Shown here: piece after piece, positions 1 to 8,668 of the stretch | Layout of the letters: every line of letters begins with the position of its first letter | Position numbering within the stretch: the first letter of the stretch is position 1 | Assembly: GCF_028993555.1 (NCBI RefSeq) | Contig: NZ_CP118611.1 | Location: 614,001-678,000, forward strand | Direction: 5' to 3' | DNA: 64,000 bases | DNA from: Ensifer adhaerens | GTDB taxonomy: Bacteria; Pseudomonadota; Alphaproteobacteria; Rhizobiales; Rhizobiaceae | Position numbers and translations under genes: made by a program | Notes under the pieces: model-generated | Database searches by the model: none | What the model was told of the DNA's origin: nothing | Seen by the model: only the letters and a program-made list of their open reading frames with translations

Positions 1-1
1 G

Positions 2-484
2 ACGCCGGCTCTGCGTCGCTTCGGCTTCCGCAGATTGCTCGTCGTCAACGGCGTGATCGCCGCCTTGACGATCGGCGCCTTCGCCTTCGTCGACGGAGAA
101 ACGCCGCGCCTTCTCGTCTCGGCGCTGCTGATTGCCTGTGGCCTTTCCCGTTCGATGCAGTTCACCGCGCTGACGACGATCGCCTTCGCGGATGTGACAT
201 CCGCCCAGCGAAGTGCCGCGACAGCGATCTCAGCAATGCTCCAGCAACTTTCGCAACTGCTCGGCATTGCTGTCGCGGCCGCGGTCATTCGCTTCGCATC
301 CTATCTGACTGGAGGGGGAAGCGACGCGGGCATGCTCCCCGATATCCGTGCGGCGTTCCTGTTTATCGCCGCCATCGGGCTTGTTTCGGCGCTGCGCTTT
401 CTGGCGCTGTTGCCCGAGGCTGGCGCCGAAGTTTCTGGCCATCGTCCCACTCGACGATCCTCCGTCGGCGACGGCGCCCGCTAG
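2..484 (+). CDS. MFS transporter, C-terminal part (DHA2/EmrB-QacA type)
   Basis: The reading frame is open from the left edge, so only the last 160 or so residues are present. They contain at least three hydrophobic membrane segments separated by short charged loops, and include an FTALTTIAFADV-type stretch and a QQLSQLLGIAVAAAV helix typical of the last membrane helices of 14-helix drug:H+ antiporters. The protein would export small hydrophobic compounds across the inner membrane using the proton gradient. The C-terminus is short and Arg/Ser-rich. The next gene converges on it, with a strong hairpin between them. Family assignment is good; the substrate cannot be inferred. Confidence 0.75.
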   Translation, partial: TPALRRFGFRRLLVVNGVIAALTIGAFAFVDGETPRLLVSALLIACGLSRSMQFTALTTIAFADVTSAQRSAATAISAMLQQLSQLLGIAVAAAVIRFASYLTGGGSDAGMLPDIRAAFLFIAAIGLVSALRFLALLPEAGAEVSGHRPTRRSSVGDGAR

Positions 485-542
485 ATTGTCTGAAGCTGCA
501 GCCTTTCGGCTGACGCGTACGCCTTCAGGCCGGGCCAGGCGA

Positions 543-567
543 GAGAGGGCAGGCACGCTGCCCTCTC
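543..567. terminator. Bidirectional terminator-like hairpin
   Basis: GAGAGGGCAG (543-552) pairs perfectly with CTGCCCTCTC (558-567) around a five-base loop. It lies between the convergent MFS and monooxygenase genes. No clear T-run follows on either side. Confidence 0.6.
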
Positions 568-582
568 GTCGGCTCGCTTTCG

Positions 583-2382
583 TCAGCGTTTGTGATGAAC
601 GCTCTGCAGGCCATAGACCGGTGTCTGAAGGCCTTCCAATCGGGCCTTCAGTTGTAGCGAGAGATACTGGGAGTAATGGCGCGACTGGTGCAGGTTGCCG
701 CCGTGGAACCACAGCGCCTCCTGCTGCGTCGGTTTCCACATGTTGCGCTGTTCGCCCTCCCAGGGGCCGGGGTCCTTCGGCGTGTCGGAACCGAGCCCCC
801 AGACCTTGCCGACCCTATCGGCAGTCTCCTGGTCGATGAGATCGGCGACCCAGCCGTTCATCGAGCCGTAGCCCGTCGCATAGACGATGACGTCGGCCGG
901 GATCTCCTTGCCGTCGGACAGTTTTACCGAGGTTTCGGTGATCTCCTCCACCTGTCCCGCAGCAAGCTTCACCTTGCCATCGATGATCAGCTGCGAAGCG
1001 CCGATATCGATGTAATACCCGGATCCGCGGCGCAGGTACTTCATGAAGAGTCCCGAGCCGTCGGCGCCCCAATCGAGTTGGAAGCCGGCCTTCTCCAGAG
1101 CTGCGTAGAAGTCGGCGTCGCGTTCGCGCATCTTGTCGTAAAGCGGGATCTGGAACGCGTGCATGATCCGATAGGGGAGCGAGGCGAAGATGAGGTCCGC
1201 CTTGCCCGTCGTCACGCCATTTGCCAGCGCCTGTTCAGAGTAAAGCCCGCCGAGGCCGATATCCATCAATGTGTCTGACTTGACGATATGGGTTGTCGAG
1301 CGCTGGATCATCGTGACGTCGACGCCCGCCTCATAGAGCGCGGCGCAGATGTCATGGGCCGAATTGTTCGAACCGATCACGACGACCTTCTTGCCCTTGT
1401 AGCCATCCGGTCCCGGGTGCTGCGAGGAATGATGCTGGTCACCCTCAAAGCGGTCGCGGCCGTTGAAATCCGGAATGTTCGCCTTGCCGGACATGCCGGT
1501 TGCAAAGACGAGCTGCTTCGGCCGCAGCACCACTTCCTCACCGTCGCGGTCGACAACGATGGTCCATTCCTTCGCGGCTTCGTCCCATTTCGCCGATTTG
1601 GCGGTGGAGCGCGTCCAGTAGTTCAGCTCCATCACCTTGGTATAGAATTCCAGCCAGTCGCCGATCTTGTCCTTCGGTGCGAAGACCGGCCAGTTCTTCG
1701 GGAAATCGATGTAGGGCAGGTGGTCGTACCAGACGGGGTCATGCAGGCAGAGCGACTTGTAGCGCTTGCGCCAGCTGTCGCCTGGCCGATCGTTCTTTTC
1801 GAGGATGATGGTGGGCACGCCCAGCTGGCGAAGCCGGGCGCCGAGCGCAATGCCGCCCTGTCCACCGCCGACGATCACGACATAGGGTTGCGTCTCATAG
1901 CCGAGCGTGCGCTCCTCATGCTCGCGTTCCTCTTTCCAGGTCTTCGCGCCGAGATTCTGGCCGTGCTTGGCACCGAGCGGGCGGGTAAAGCCGGATTTCT
2001 CCTCGTGGCCCTTGAGTTCGGCAAGCGCCGTCAACAGCGTCCAGATGAGACCGTTCTTGATGCGCACGAGGCCATAGCCGCGGCCTGTCGCCGTCTCGAA
2101 CGAGATCCAGCTTTCGAGCACGCCATCGGCTTCGGTCGCTTCCTCGCCGGCGGCGACGCGCCAATTGGAGGGCTTTGCGGAAGCGAGCTGGGCATCAAGC
2201 ATGTCGCGCACCTGGTCCCGTCCTTCGACGGTCTTGAGGTTCCAGGTGAAGGCGACGAGGTCGCGCCAGTAGCACTCCTCGGCGAAAAGGTTGACCGCAT
2301 CGTCGATACGGCCGGTTTCGAGTGCTGCGCCAAGGGTATCAAGCAGTGCCTGAACGCGGGTGGTGGGGGTCTTCTCGAGCAT
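583..2382 (-). CDS. NTF2-like/flavin-containing monooxygenase fusion (Baeyer-Villiger-like)
   Basis: A 599-residue protein. Residues 1-125 resemble an NTF2/SnoaL cone domain (WRDLVAFTWNLKT, then FETATGRGYG). Residues 167-590 are a two-dinucleotide-binding flavoprotein: FAD fingerprint VGGGQGG at 171-177, a FEGDQHHSSQH stretch at 312-322 close to the FxGxxxHxxxW monooxygenase fingerprint, a second nucleotide site at VVVIGSNNSAHD (334-345), and a terminal ATGYG motif. It should use NADPH and O2 to oxygenate a carbonyl or soft heteroatom. It lies 67 bp downstream of the dehydrogenase gene on the same strand, so the pair could run alcohol to ketone to ester. Substrate unknown; CzcO-type annotations for this family are not functional evidence. 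Confidence 0.8.
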   Translation of the reverse strand: MLEKTPTTRVQALLDTLGAALETGRIDDAVNLFAEECYWRDLVAFTWNLKTVEGRDQVRDMLDAQLASAKPSNWRVAAGEEATEADGVLESWISFETATGRGYGLVRIKNGLIWTLLTALAELKGHEEKSGFTRPLGAKHGQNLGAKTWKEEREHEERTLGYETQPYVVIVGGGQGGIALGARLRQLGVPTIILEKNDRPGDSWRKRYKSLCLHDPVWYDHLPYIDFPKNWPVFAPKDKIGDWLEFYTKVMELNYWTRSTAKSAKWDEAAKEWTIVVDRDGEEVVLRPKQLVFATGMSGKANIPDFNGRDRFEGDQHHSSQHPGPDGYKGKKVVVIGSNNSAHDICAALYEAGVDVTMIQRSTTHIVKSDTLMDIGLGGLYSEQALANGVTTGKADLIFASLPYRIMHAFQIPLYDKMRERDADFYAALEKAGFQLDWGADGSGLFMKYLRRGSGYYIDIGASQLIIDGKVKLAAGQVEEITETSVKLSDGKEIPADVIVYATGYGSMNGWVADLIDQETADRVGKVWGLGSDTPKDPGPWEGEQRNMWKPTQQEALWFHGGNLHQSRHYSQYLSLQLKARLEGLQTPVYGLQSVHHKR

Positions 2383-2411
2383 CCTTTATCCTCCTGCTCT
2401 GTGATGAAAAA

Positions 2412-2435
2412 CGGGACGGCTCCTCAACCGCCCCG
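2412..2435 (-). other. Weak intercistronic hairpin between dehydrogenase and monooxygenase
   Basis: CGGGACGG (2412-2419) can pair with CCGCCCCG (2428-2435), 7 of 8 positions, around an eight-base loop. It could attenuate or stabilise the transcript between the two genes. Weak. Confidence 0.3.
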
Positions 2436-2449
2436 CAATGCGGATCGGC

Positions 2450-3523
2450 CTAACGCTTGAGGTCGATCAGAATTTTCAATTGCGTACCGGCGGGATCGAG
2501 CAGCTTGTCGAACCCTGCCGAAACGGCCTCGCCGAGCGAGACATATTTGGTGACGATGCGGCGGGCCGGTATCTGGCCGCTCGCGATCAGGCGCGCCACG
2601 CGCGGCCAGTAGTGGGTCGGATAGGCCCAGGAACCGCGGATATCGATGTCCTTGAAGGTCACGTCGAACCAGTTCAGCGGGTTCTCGCCGGGATGGAGGC
2701 CGGTCTGCACGACGACGCCCTGTTTGCGCACGGCGCTCGCGCAGTTCTTCAGCGCGTGTTCGTTGCCGACGCATTCGATCGCGACGTCGCAGCCGACACC
2801 GCCCTCGGTCTCGGCCTGGACGACATTGCTGACCTTCTCCGTTTTCGGATTGATCGTGCGAACGTCGCCGAGCGCTTCCTTCGCCAGCGACAGCCGCGTG
2901 TCGTTGAGGTCGGAGAGGAAGATCTTCGACGCGCCGGCGGCTCGAGCCGCCATGGCCACGAGAATGCCGATCGGCCCCGCACCGGTGACCAAAACACTGT
3001 TTCCTGCCGTGACGCCGCCGCGATCACAGGCGTAAACGGCGACTGCGGTCGGCTCGATCAACGCGGCTTCTTCGTCGGAGAGCGCATCGGGAATGGGCTG
3101 GACATTGTAGTCGTTGAGAAGGGCTGCTTCTGCCATCCCGCCGGAATGCCAGGAGAGGCCCGCAAGTGCGAGGTTGGCGCTCAGATGAAACAGACCGCGA
3201 TCGGCATAATAGTCGCCGCGGCGCGGCATGATCAGTGGCTGGATCGAGACCCGGTCGCCCGGCATCACATGGCTGACCCCTTCGCCGATCGCCTTCACGA
3301 CGCCGCCGAATTCATGACCGAGGATCTGCGGTCCTTGGGCACCTGTGAAGGGATGCGGCTCCTTCGGGATGAAGATCGGGCCATAGGCATATTCATGCAG
3401 ATCGGTGCCGCAGATGCCGCAGAACCGATTTTCCACCAGCACCTCGCCCGGCCCGGGCTGAGGCGGGGCCTCGACCTCTTCAATGCGCAGATCCCTGGCG
3501 GCGTGAAAGCGCAGAGCTTTCAT
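2450..3523 (-). CDS. Zinc-type 2,3-butanediol/sorbitol dehydrogenase-like alcohol dehydrogenase
   Basis: A 357-residue medium-chain dehydrogenase that should oxidise a secondary alcohol with NAD(P)+ in the cytoplasm. The catalytic-zinc motif CGICGTD is at 35-41, GHE at 69-71, the FIPKEPHPFTG stretch typical of (R,R)-butanediol dehydrogenases at 51-61, and the Rossmann motif GAGPIG at 181-186. The four cysteines that bind the structural zinc in most relatives are absent: the lobe region around 92-115 has none. The start is the internal ATG at 3523, which has AGGAGG eight bases upstream; a longer frame to 3571 would run into the sigma-54 promoter. An AcoR-type activator is the next gene upstream, which fits acetoin/butanediol or a related alcohol. 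Confidence 0.82.
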   Translation of the reverse strand: MKALRFHAARDLRIEEVEAPPQPGPGEVLVENRFCGICGTDLHEYAYGPIFIPKEPHPFTGAQGPQILGHEFGGVVKAIGEGVSHVMPGDRVSIQPLIMPRRGDYYADRGLFHLSANLALAGLSWHSGGMAEAALLNDYNVQPIPDALSDEEAALIEPTAVAVYACDRGGVTAGNSVLVTGAGPIGILVAMAARAAGASKIFLSDLNDTRLSLAKEALGDVRTINPKTEKVSNVVQAETEGGVGCDVAIECVGNEHALKNCASAVRKQGVVVQTGLHPGENPLNWFDVTFKDIDIRGSWAYPTHYWPRVARLIASGQIPARRIVTKYVSLGEAVSAGFDKLLDPAGTQLKILIDLKR

Positions 3524-3560
3524 TTGAGTTTCCTCCTGTTGTTCTTGCACAGGAGGGGCA

Positions 3561-3575
3561 GCAAGCAGCATGCCA
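3561..3575 (-). promoter_or_regulatory. Sigma-54 (-24/-12) promoter for the dehydrogenase-monooxygenase pair
   Basis: On the minus strand the sequence reads TGGCATG-CTGC-TTGC, against the consensus TGGCACG-N4-TTGC: one mismatch and exact spacing. Transcription would begin about 12 bases past the GC element, near 3550, leaving a leader of roughly 27 bases that holds the AGGAGG ribosome site. The gene immediately upstream is a sigma-54 activator, which makes a chance match unlikely. Confidence 0.75.
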
Positions 3576-3648
3576 GATCGCTATGTCGCCTATTTTGTGA
3601 GTGATATCAATGCCTTGAAAATGATCACAGCCGAAAGCCTCGGGGAAT

Positions 3649-3685
3649 GCAACAGTTGGCGCGCAACAGGTGTTGCAGGCGTTGC
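3649..3685. promoter_or_regulatory. Probable upstream activator site (GCAACA/TGTTGC half-sites)
   Basis: GCAACAG occurs at 3649-3655 and 3663-3669, followed by TGTTGC at 3671-3676 and CGTTGC at 3680-3685. The central pair forms the inverted repeat GCAACA-GG-TGTTGC (3663-3676). The cluster lies about 90-110 bp upstream of the sigma-54 promoter, the usual distance for an enhancer-binding activator, and abuts the activator's stop codon. Confidence 0.55.
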
Positions 3686-3686
3686 G

Positions 3687-5558
3687 TCAGTTGAGACGCT
3701 TCAGGCGACGGTGGACGGTGGAGCGGTTGACACCGAGCTTTCTCGCGAGTGCCGAGACGTTGTCACCGCAGTCTCTCAGCGCCTGGCGCAGTGCATCATC
3801 TTCGCCCGGCAGCGAACGGACGGTGGCGGAAAAGAGATGCTCCGGCAGGCACTCGGTATCGATGCGGCCCCCTTCGGAAAGCGCGGCGGCGACCCGCAGG
3901 ACGTTGGAAAGCTCACGCAGATTTCCCGGCCATTCATGCGCCAGCAAGGCTGTCCGCGCGGCCTTGTCGATGCGGTATGGCTCGTTGTTGTCCTTCTCGA
4001 TGCGGGCGAGCAACTGGTCGATCAGCCAGCCGAGATCCTGGCGCTCGCGCAACGGCGGAAGGCCGAGGGTCGCAGCGTTCAGGCGATAGTAAAGGTCTTG
4101 CCGGAAACGGCCTTCCTTCACCAGTTCAGCCAGATCGCGGTGGGAGGCAGAGACGACACGCAGGTGGATCGGGCGGGCCTTGAGTGCGCCGACCGGTTGG
4201 ACTTCATTTTCCGAGAGGACGCGCAACAGCCGGCTTTGCAGCGAGAGCGGCATGTCGCCGATCTCGTCGAGGAACAGGGTGCCACCGTCTGCGTCCTCGA
4301 TCAGGCCGCGCTTGCCCTTCTGGCTGGCGCCAGTGAACGCGCCGGGCGCGTAGCCGAAGAGTTCGGACTCAATGAGATGTTCCGGGATTGCCGCGCAATT
4401 GACCGCGACGAAGTTGCCGTTGCCGCCGCAACTGTCATGGATCGCGCGCGCAAGATACTCCTTGCCGCTGCCCGTTTCCCCTTGAATGAGAATGGGAATG
4501 TTGCGGGTCGCAAGTTTGGCCGCGCGGGTCTGTACCCGTTCCATTGCGGCGTCGCCGCGACTGAGATCACGCAAAGCCCGGGGTAGGCGCGGCTCCGGCC
4601 CGGCAGGCGTGCGCAGGCTGACGACGGGCGCGATGGCGCTGGCGAAAAGGACAAGACCGCTCTTGGCTCGAAGGAGGCGCTCGCCGTTCGGCCGGCCGCG
4701 CATGAAATTCGGCAGGTCGTCCACGTCGATATCGAAGACCTCCGAGACAGGCAGGCCCAGGAAATCGCGTGTTCTGAGGCCGCGGATGTTCATCGAGCGG
4801 GCGAGTGCGCCAAAGCCACCATGGGTCATGCCGGTGATGCGCCCGCTGCCATCAAGGGCGATGGCGGCGTCCGGGTCGACATCAAGGAATTCCGGGGACC
4901 GCGCCAGCCGCAGCACCCAGTCGTTGCGGGTACGGGTCATGAGGTTGGCGAGCTCGATCCGTCGCGCCGTGGCGGAGACCAGATGCAGCGCCAACTGCTG
5001 GCTCGCCTTGGCGGTGGGCGACCGGAGCTGGGAGATGTCGAGCACGGCGGTAAGGTCGCCAAGCGTGTCGAATACTGGCGCCGCCGTACAGGTCAGCCCG
5101 ATATGGCTGGCGTCGAAATGATCGTCCTGATGGATGATGACCGGCTCGCCGGAGACGATGCAGGCCCCGACGGCACAGGTTCCCGCGCGGCTCTCCGACC
5201 ATTCCGAGCCGAGATAGAGCCCGGCCTTGCGCAACTGGTTGTCGAAGGTCGGGTCTCCCATGAAATCGACGGTCACGCCACGCGCATCGGACAGCAACAG
5301 GACGTAGTTCTGTTCGGCGACCTGGTTGAACAGCCCTTCAAGGCCCGAGCGACCGATGCGGATCAGTTCTTCAGCCTGTTCGCGATGCTCGCGCAGCTTC
5401 GACCCCGGAACGATGTAGGCTTCCTGCGCGATCGTCGGATCCAGCTTGTAATCATTGAGGCAGCGAAGCCAGGATTGGACCACCGGTGCATCGCGCGGGC
5501 TCTCAGCGCCCAAGCCAACACGCTCTATCTCACGCATATGCGATAGTGGCGTTATCAT
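3687..5558 (-). CDS. acoR: AcoR-like sigma-54-dependent transcriptional activator
   Basis: A 623-residue enhancer-binding protein of the acetoin-regulator type. The N-terminus starts with the AcoR-like HMREIERV and SWLRCLNDYKLDP stretches, followed by a GAF-like sensor (about 76-200) and a PAS-like region (about 222-315). The AAA+ domain carries Walker A GETGSGKE (360-367), the sigma-54 contact loop GAFTGA (406-411) and Walker B FLDEIG (429-434). A Fis-type helix-turn-helix closes the protein (about 596-621). The ATG at 5558 is preferred because GGGAGG lies seven bases before it; a frame 39 codons longer lacks a ribosome site. It most likely activates the dehydrogenase/monooxygenase genes downstream. 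The inducer is not determined. Confidence 0.88.
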   Translation of the reverse strand: MITPLSHMREIERVGLGAESPRDAPVVQSWLRCLNDYKLDPTIAQEAYIVPGSKLREHREQAEELIRIGRSGLEGLFNQVAEQNYVLLLSDARGVTVDFMGDPTFDNQLRKAGLYLGSEWSESRAGTCAVGACIVSGEPVIIHQDDHFDASHIGLTCTAAPVFDTLGDLTAVLDISQLRSPTAKASQQLALHLVSATARRIELANLMTRTRNDWVLRLARSPEFLDVDPDAAIALDGSGRITGMTHGGFGALARSMNIRGLRTRDFLGLPVSEVFDIDVDDLPNFMRGRPNGERLLRAKSGLVLFASAIAPVVSLRTPAGPEPRLPRALRDLSRGDAAMERVQTRAAKLATRNIPILIQGETGSGKEYLARAIHDSCGGNGNFVAVNCAAIPEHLIESELFGYAPGAFTGASQKGKRGLIEDADGGTLFLDEIGDMPLSLQSRLLRVLSENEVQPVGALKARPIHLRVVSASHRDLAELVKEGRFRQDLYYRLNAATLGLPPLRERQDLGWLIDQLLARIEKDNNEPYRIDKAARTALLAHEWPGNLRELSNVLRVAAALSEGGRIDTECLPEHLFSATVRSLPGEDDALRQALRDCGDNVSALARKLGVNRSTVHRRLKRLN

Positions 5559-5917
5559 CGATCGGCCTCCCAAGCGGGAAGCTGACACACTCTCGGCGCG
5601 TCGACAATCCATATCTGCCAATCGGCAAAGCAGCGAGAGGGCTCCTTTCGAGGTATCGGCCAGATTTCTCGTCATCGTGACACTGCACGCTCAGTGCGGT
5701 TTCGTATCTCCATCCCAAACGATGTGTCACCAACGCATCCGCTGCTTTCCAGTGGCGCCTCGAGCCCCCTCGGCAGCCTGTTGACGGCCAGGTGCTGCAT
5801 TCACAGCTGAAGACTACGCAGGGGCAAAAGAGTTGGAGGTGTGGACGACAGGCCACAGTCAGAGATGCTAGGGGTGTTCATCGGGAAGGGGCACGCAATC
5901 CAGTAGGAGACTTCTCG
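5559..5917. other. 359-bp divergent intergenic region
   Basis: This separates the activator gene (minus) from the glycanase gene (plus). Reading frames here overlap on both strands, have poor composition and lack ribosome sites. AGGAGA at 5905-5910 is the ribosome site for the glycanase gene. No convincing -35/-10 pair or operator was identified. Confidence 0.4.
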
Positions 5918-7315
5918 ATGAGCAGAACTGCCATGAACGCCCTCGGACAGCCGGTCTATTACAGCGGAAGTTCGACGGCATGGTTTTCCGCAACCGGATC
6001 CGGACCGACCCTTTACGGCACGCCCGCCAACGATTCCATCTGGGGAGACAGTTCCGTCGACGTGACGATGATCGGCGGCAGGGGCGACGACATCTACTAC
6101 CTCTATTCATCGACGAACCGGGCCGAAGAAGCCCCCGGCGAAGGCGTAGACACGATCGATACGTGGATGAGCTACGCCCTGCCGGAGAATTTCGAGAACC
6201 TGACCGTCACCGGCGACGGCCGTCATGCGTTCGGCAACAGTGCCGACAACATCATCACCGGCGGCTCAGGCAGCCAGACCCTCGACGGACGAGCAGGCAA
6301 TGACGTGCTCATCGGCGCCGGTGGAGCCGATACCTTCGCATTCGAGCATGGCAACGGCAGCGACCTCATTTCCGATTTCAGCTCCAACGATACCGTCCGC
6401 CTCGGCGGCTACGGGTTCACCTCGTTCGAAGAGGTCCTGGCCAACTCTGCCCAGGAAGGGGACGATCTCCGCCTTCATCTCGGCGACGGCGAAAGCCTGG
6501 TCTTCGCCGATACGACAGCCGACCAATTGCAGGAGAGCCAGTTCAAGCTGGGCCTCGACCGGTCCGCTTTGACGCAGACTTTCTCGGATGATTTCGACAC
6601 GCTGCAACTCCGCGGCGATACGAGCGGTGTCTGGGATGCGAAATACTGGTGGGCGCCGGAGGAGGGCGCAACGCTGACGGAAAACGGCGAACTCCAGTGG
6701 TACGTCAATCCGAGCTACGGGCCGACCGCTTCGACCAACCCGTTTTCGGTCGAGGACGGCGTCTTGACGATTACCGCAGAACGGGCCTCGGAAGAGATCC
6801 AGTCCGAAATCGGTGGCTATGATTACACGTCCGGGATGCTGACGACCTATTCGTCCTTCGCCCAGACCTACGGCTATTTCGAGATGCGGGCCGACATGCC
6901 GGACGATCAAGGCGCCTGGCCCGCCTTCTGGCTGCTACCCGCCGACGGTTCCTGGCCGCCGGAACTCGACGTCGTCGAGATGCGTGGGCAGGACAGCAAT
7001 ACCGTCATCACCACCGCCCATTCCAATGAAGGCGGCGAACATACCGTGAGCCGAGACGGGGTTCAGGTCGCCGATACCGATGGGTTTCACGACTATGGCG
7101 TGCTTTGGACGGAAGACGAGATCGTCTGGTACTTCGACGACACGGAGATCGCCCGCGCCGACACACCGGCGGATATGCACGAGCCGATGTACATGCTCGT
7201 CAATCTCGCGGTCGGAGGGATGGCCGACACGCCGAATGACGACTTTGCCGATGGGGCGGAGATGAAAATCGACTCCATTGAGGCGTACGCGCTGGGATCG
7301 GATTGGGATATCTAA
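5918..7315 (+). CDS. exsH: Secreted RTX/GH16 endo-beta-glycanase, ExsH-like
   Basis: A 465-residue protein with no N-terminal signal peptide. Residues 30-160 hold RTX-type calcium-binding nonapeptide repeats (GGRGDD, GGSGSQTLDG, GNDVLIGAGGAD). Residues 225-460 are a family-16 glycoside hydrolase with the catalytic signature ELDVVE at 349-354; E349 would be the nucleophile and E354 the acid/base. By family knowledge ExsH of Sinorhizobium trims succinoglycan and leaves the cell by the PrsD/PrsE type I system; no such transporter is in this window. The ATG at 5918 has AGGAGA seven bases upstream and gives the ExsH length as I recall it; a longer frame back to 5792 has no ribosome site. Confidence 0.88.
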   Translation: MSRTAMNALGQPVYYSGSSTAWFSATGSGPTLYGTPANDSIWGDSSVDVTMIGGRGDDIYYLYSSTNRAEEAPGEGVDTIDTWMSYALPENFENLTVTGDGRHAFGNSADNIITGGSGSQTLDGRAGNDVLIGAGGADTFAFEHGNGSDLISDFSSNDTVRLGGYGFTSFEEVLANSAQEGDDLRLHLGDGESLVFADTTADQLQESQFKLGLDRSALTQTFSDDFDTLQLRGDTSGVWDAKYWWAPEEGATLTENGELQWYVNPSYGPTASTNPFSVEDGVLTITAERASEEIQSEIGGYDYTSGMLTTYSSFAQTYGYFEMRADMPDDQGAWPAFWLLPADGSWPPELDVVEMRGQDSNTVITTAHSNEGGEHTVSRDGVQVADTDGFHDYGVLWTEDEIVWYFDDTEIARADTPADMHEPMYMLVNLAVGGMADTPNDDFADGAEMKIDSIEAYALGSDWDI

Positions 7316-7331
7316 GCGGATAGCAAGGGAT

Positions 7332-7351
7332 CGGCCGCTTCAGAGCGGCCG
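7332..7351. terminator. Terminator hairpin between glycanase and benE
   Basis: CGGCCGCT (7332-7339) and AGCGGCCG (7344-7351) form a perfect eight-pair stem with a TCAG loop, between two convergent genes. No strong T-tract, as is common in GC-rich genomes. Confidence 0.65.
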
Positions 7352-7410
7352 GTCCTGCCAAACCTTTTGGGGATCAAGATGACCGAAGGGCCTGGAGGTC
7401 AATTCGCGGC

Positions 7411-8622
7411 TCATTCCTTCACGGTCATGGCGCGTCGCGGCAGGCGACCGTTCAGCACGATGTAGGCGACGAGGCCGATCACCAGGCCCCAGAAGGCCCC
7501 GCCGATACCGAGCAGCTTGATGTTGGCGGCAGACGCCAGGAATGTGATGAGCGCTGCCTCCCGGGTTTTCGGGTCTGCCATCGCTCCCGCGAGGCTTCCG
7601 CCGATCGTGCCCAGCAGCGCGAGGCCTGCAAGCGTGGTGATGAACGTCGCGGGAAATGCCATGAACACGGCCGCGAGCGTGACGCCGAAGACACCCACAA
7701 GCACATAGAAGCAACCTGCAGCGATCCCGGCGATCCAGCGCTTAGAAGGGTTCTCATGCGCTTCCTTTCCGGTGGCGATCGCCGCTGTGATGGCGGCGAT
7801 ATTGAAAGCATGCGAGCCGAAGGGCGCCATGACAAGCGAACCGAGGCCGGTCGCGGTGACAATAGGGTTGGCGCTGGTCTTGAAACCGTCATTTCGCAGT
7901 ACCAGCATCCCCGGCATATATTGCCCTGTCAGCGTGATGAGAAACAGCGGCAGCGCAATGGAAAGCAGCGCGTTCAGCGAGAAATGCGGCAGGGTGAAGA
8001 CGGGCGCCGCGAACGCCAGTTTCAGTCCCGACAGATCAACCCGGCCTTCTGCGAGCAGGAACGAAAGTCCGAGAACGAGAATGCCAACCACGGCGTAGCG
8101 GGCGGAAAAACGCTTCAGGAAGAGATAGGCGACGATCAGCAGGCCGACGAGCAGCGGGTCGACACTCGCACCGGCGAAGGCTCCGATCCCGAACTGCAGC
8201 AATATGCCGGCCAGCAGACCCGAGGAGATGCCGGTCGGGATCAGCCGGATCACCTTCTCGAAACAACCGGAAAGTCCAAGGGCGATGAAAGCTGCCGCCG
8301 AGATCATGTAGGCGCCAATCGCTTCGGCATGGGGTGTCGTTGCCAGTGCCGTCACGAGGAAAGCTGCAGCCGGAGTCGACCAGGCGGTGATGATCGGCTC
8401 GCGGTAACGCCAGCTGAGGAAAAGTCCGGTCAGCCCCACACCGATGGAAACGGACCATACCCAGGACGCCGTCAGTTCCGGGCTGAGGCCGGCGTTCTTG
8501 GCAGCATGAAAGACCAGAATGAATGTGCCGCCGTAGTTGACGATGACGGAGATCAGGCCCGCCACGATGGGGTGCGTCAAGTCATTCAAGTGGATGAAGG
8601 TGGAGGATGGACGGTACAGCAT
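7411..8622 (-). CDS. benE: BenE family benzoate/aromatic-acid:H+ symporter
   Basis: A 403-residue integral membrane protein with about 12 hydrophobic helices. It opens with the family's RPSSTFIHLNDLTHPIVAG region, then shows STPAAAFLVTALA and FGSHAFNIAAITAAIATG, conserved in BenE proteins. It should import benzoate or a similar carboxylate with protons. The ATG at 8622 has AGGAG eleven bases upstream; a frame to 8784 would run into the divergent regulator gene. No benzoate catabolic genes are nearby, so the substrate may differ. The neighbouring divergent MocR-type regulator probably controls it. Confidence 0.85.
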   Translation of the reverse strand: MLYRPSSTFIHLNDLTHPIVAGLISVIVNYGGTFILVFHAAKNAGLSPELTASWVWSVSIGVGLTGLFLSWRYREPIITAWSTPAAAFLVTALATTPHAEAIGAYMISAAAFIALGLSGCFEKVIRLIPTGISSGLLAGILLQFGIGAFAGASVDPLLVGLLIVAYLFLKRFSARYAVVGILVLGLSFLLAEGRVDLSGLKLAFAAPVFTLPHFSLNALLSIALPLFLITLTGQYMPGMLVLRNDGFKTSANPIVTATGLGSLVMAPFGSHAFNIAAITAAIATGKEAHENPSKRWIAGIAAGCFYVLVGVFGVTLAAVFMAFPATFITTLAGLALLGTIGGSLAGAMADPKTREAALITFLASAANIKLLGIGGAFWGLVIGLVAYIVLNGRLPRRAMTVKE

Positions 8623-8668
8623 GTCTTGACGGACTCCTGAAACTGGGGCGGATAGCCAACGAAGTGCG

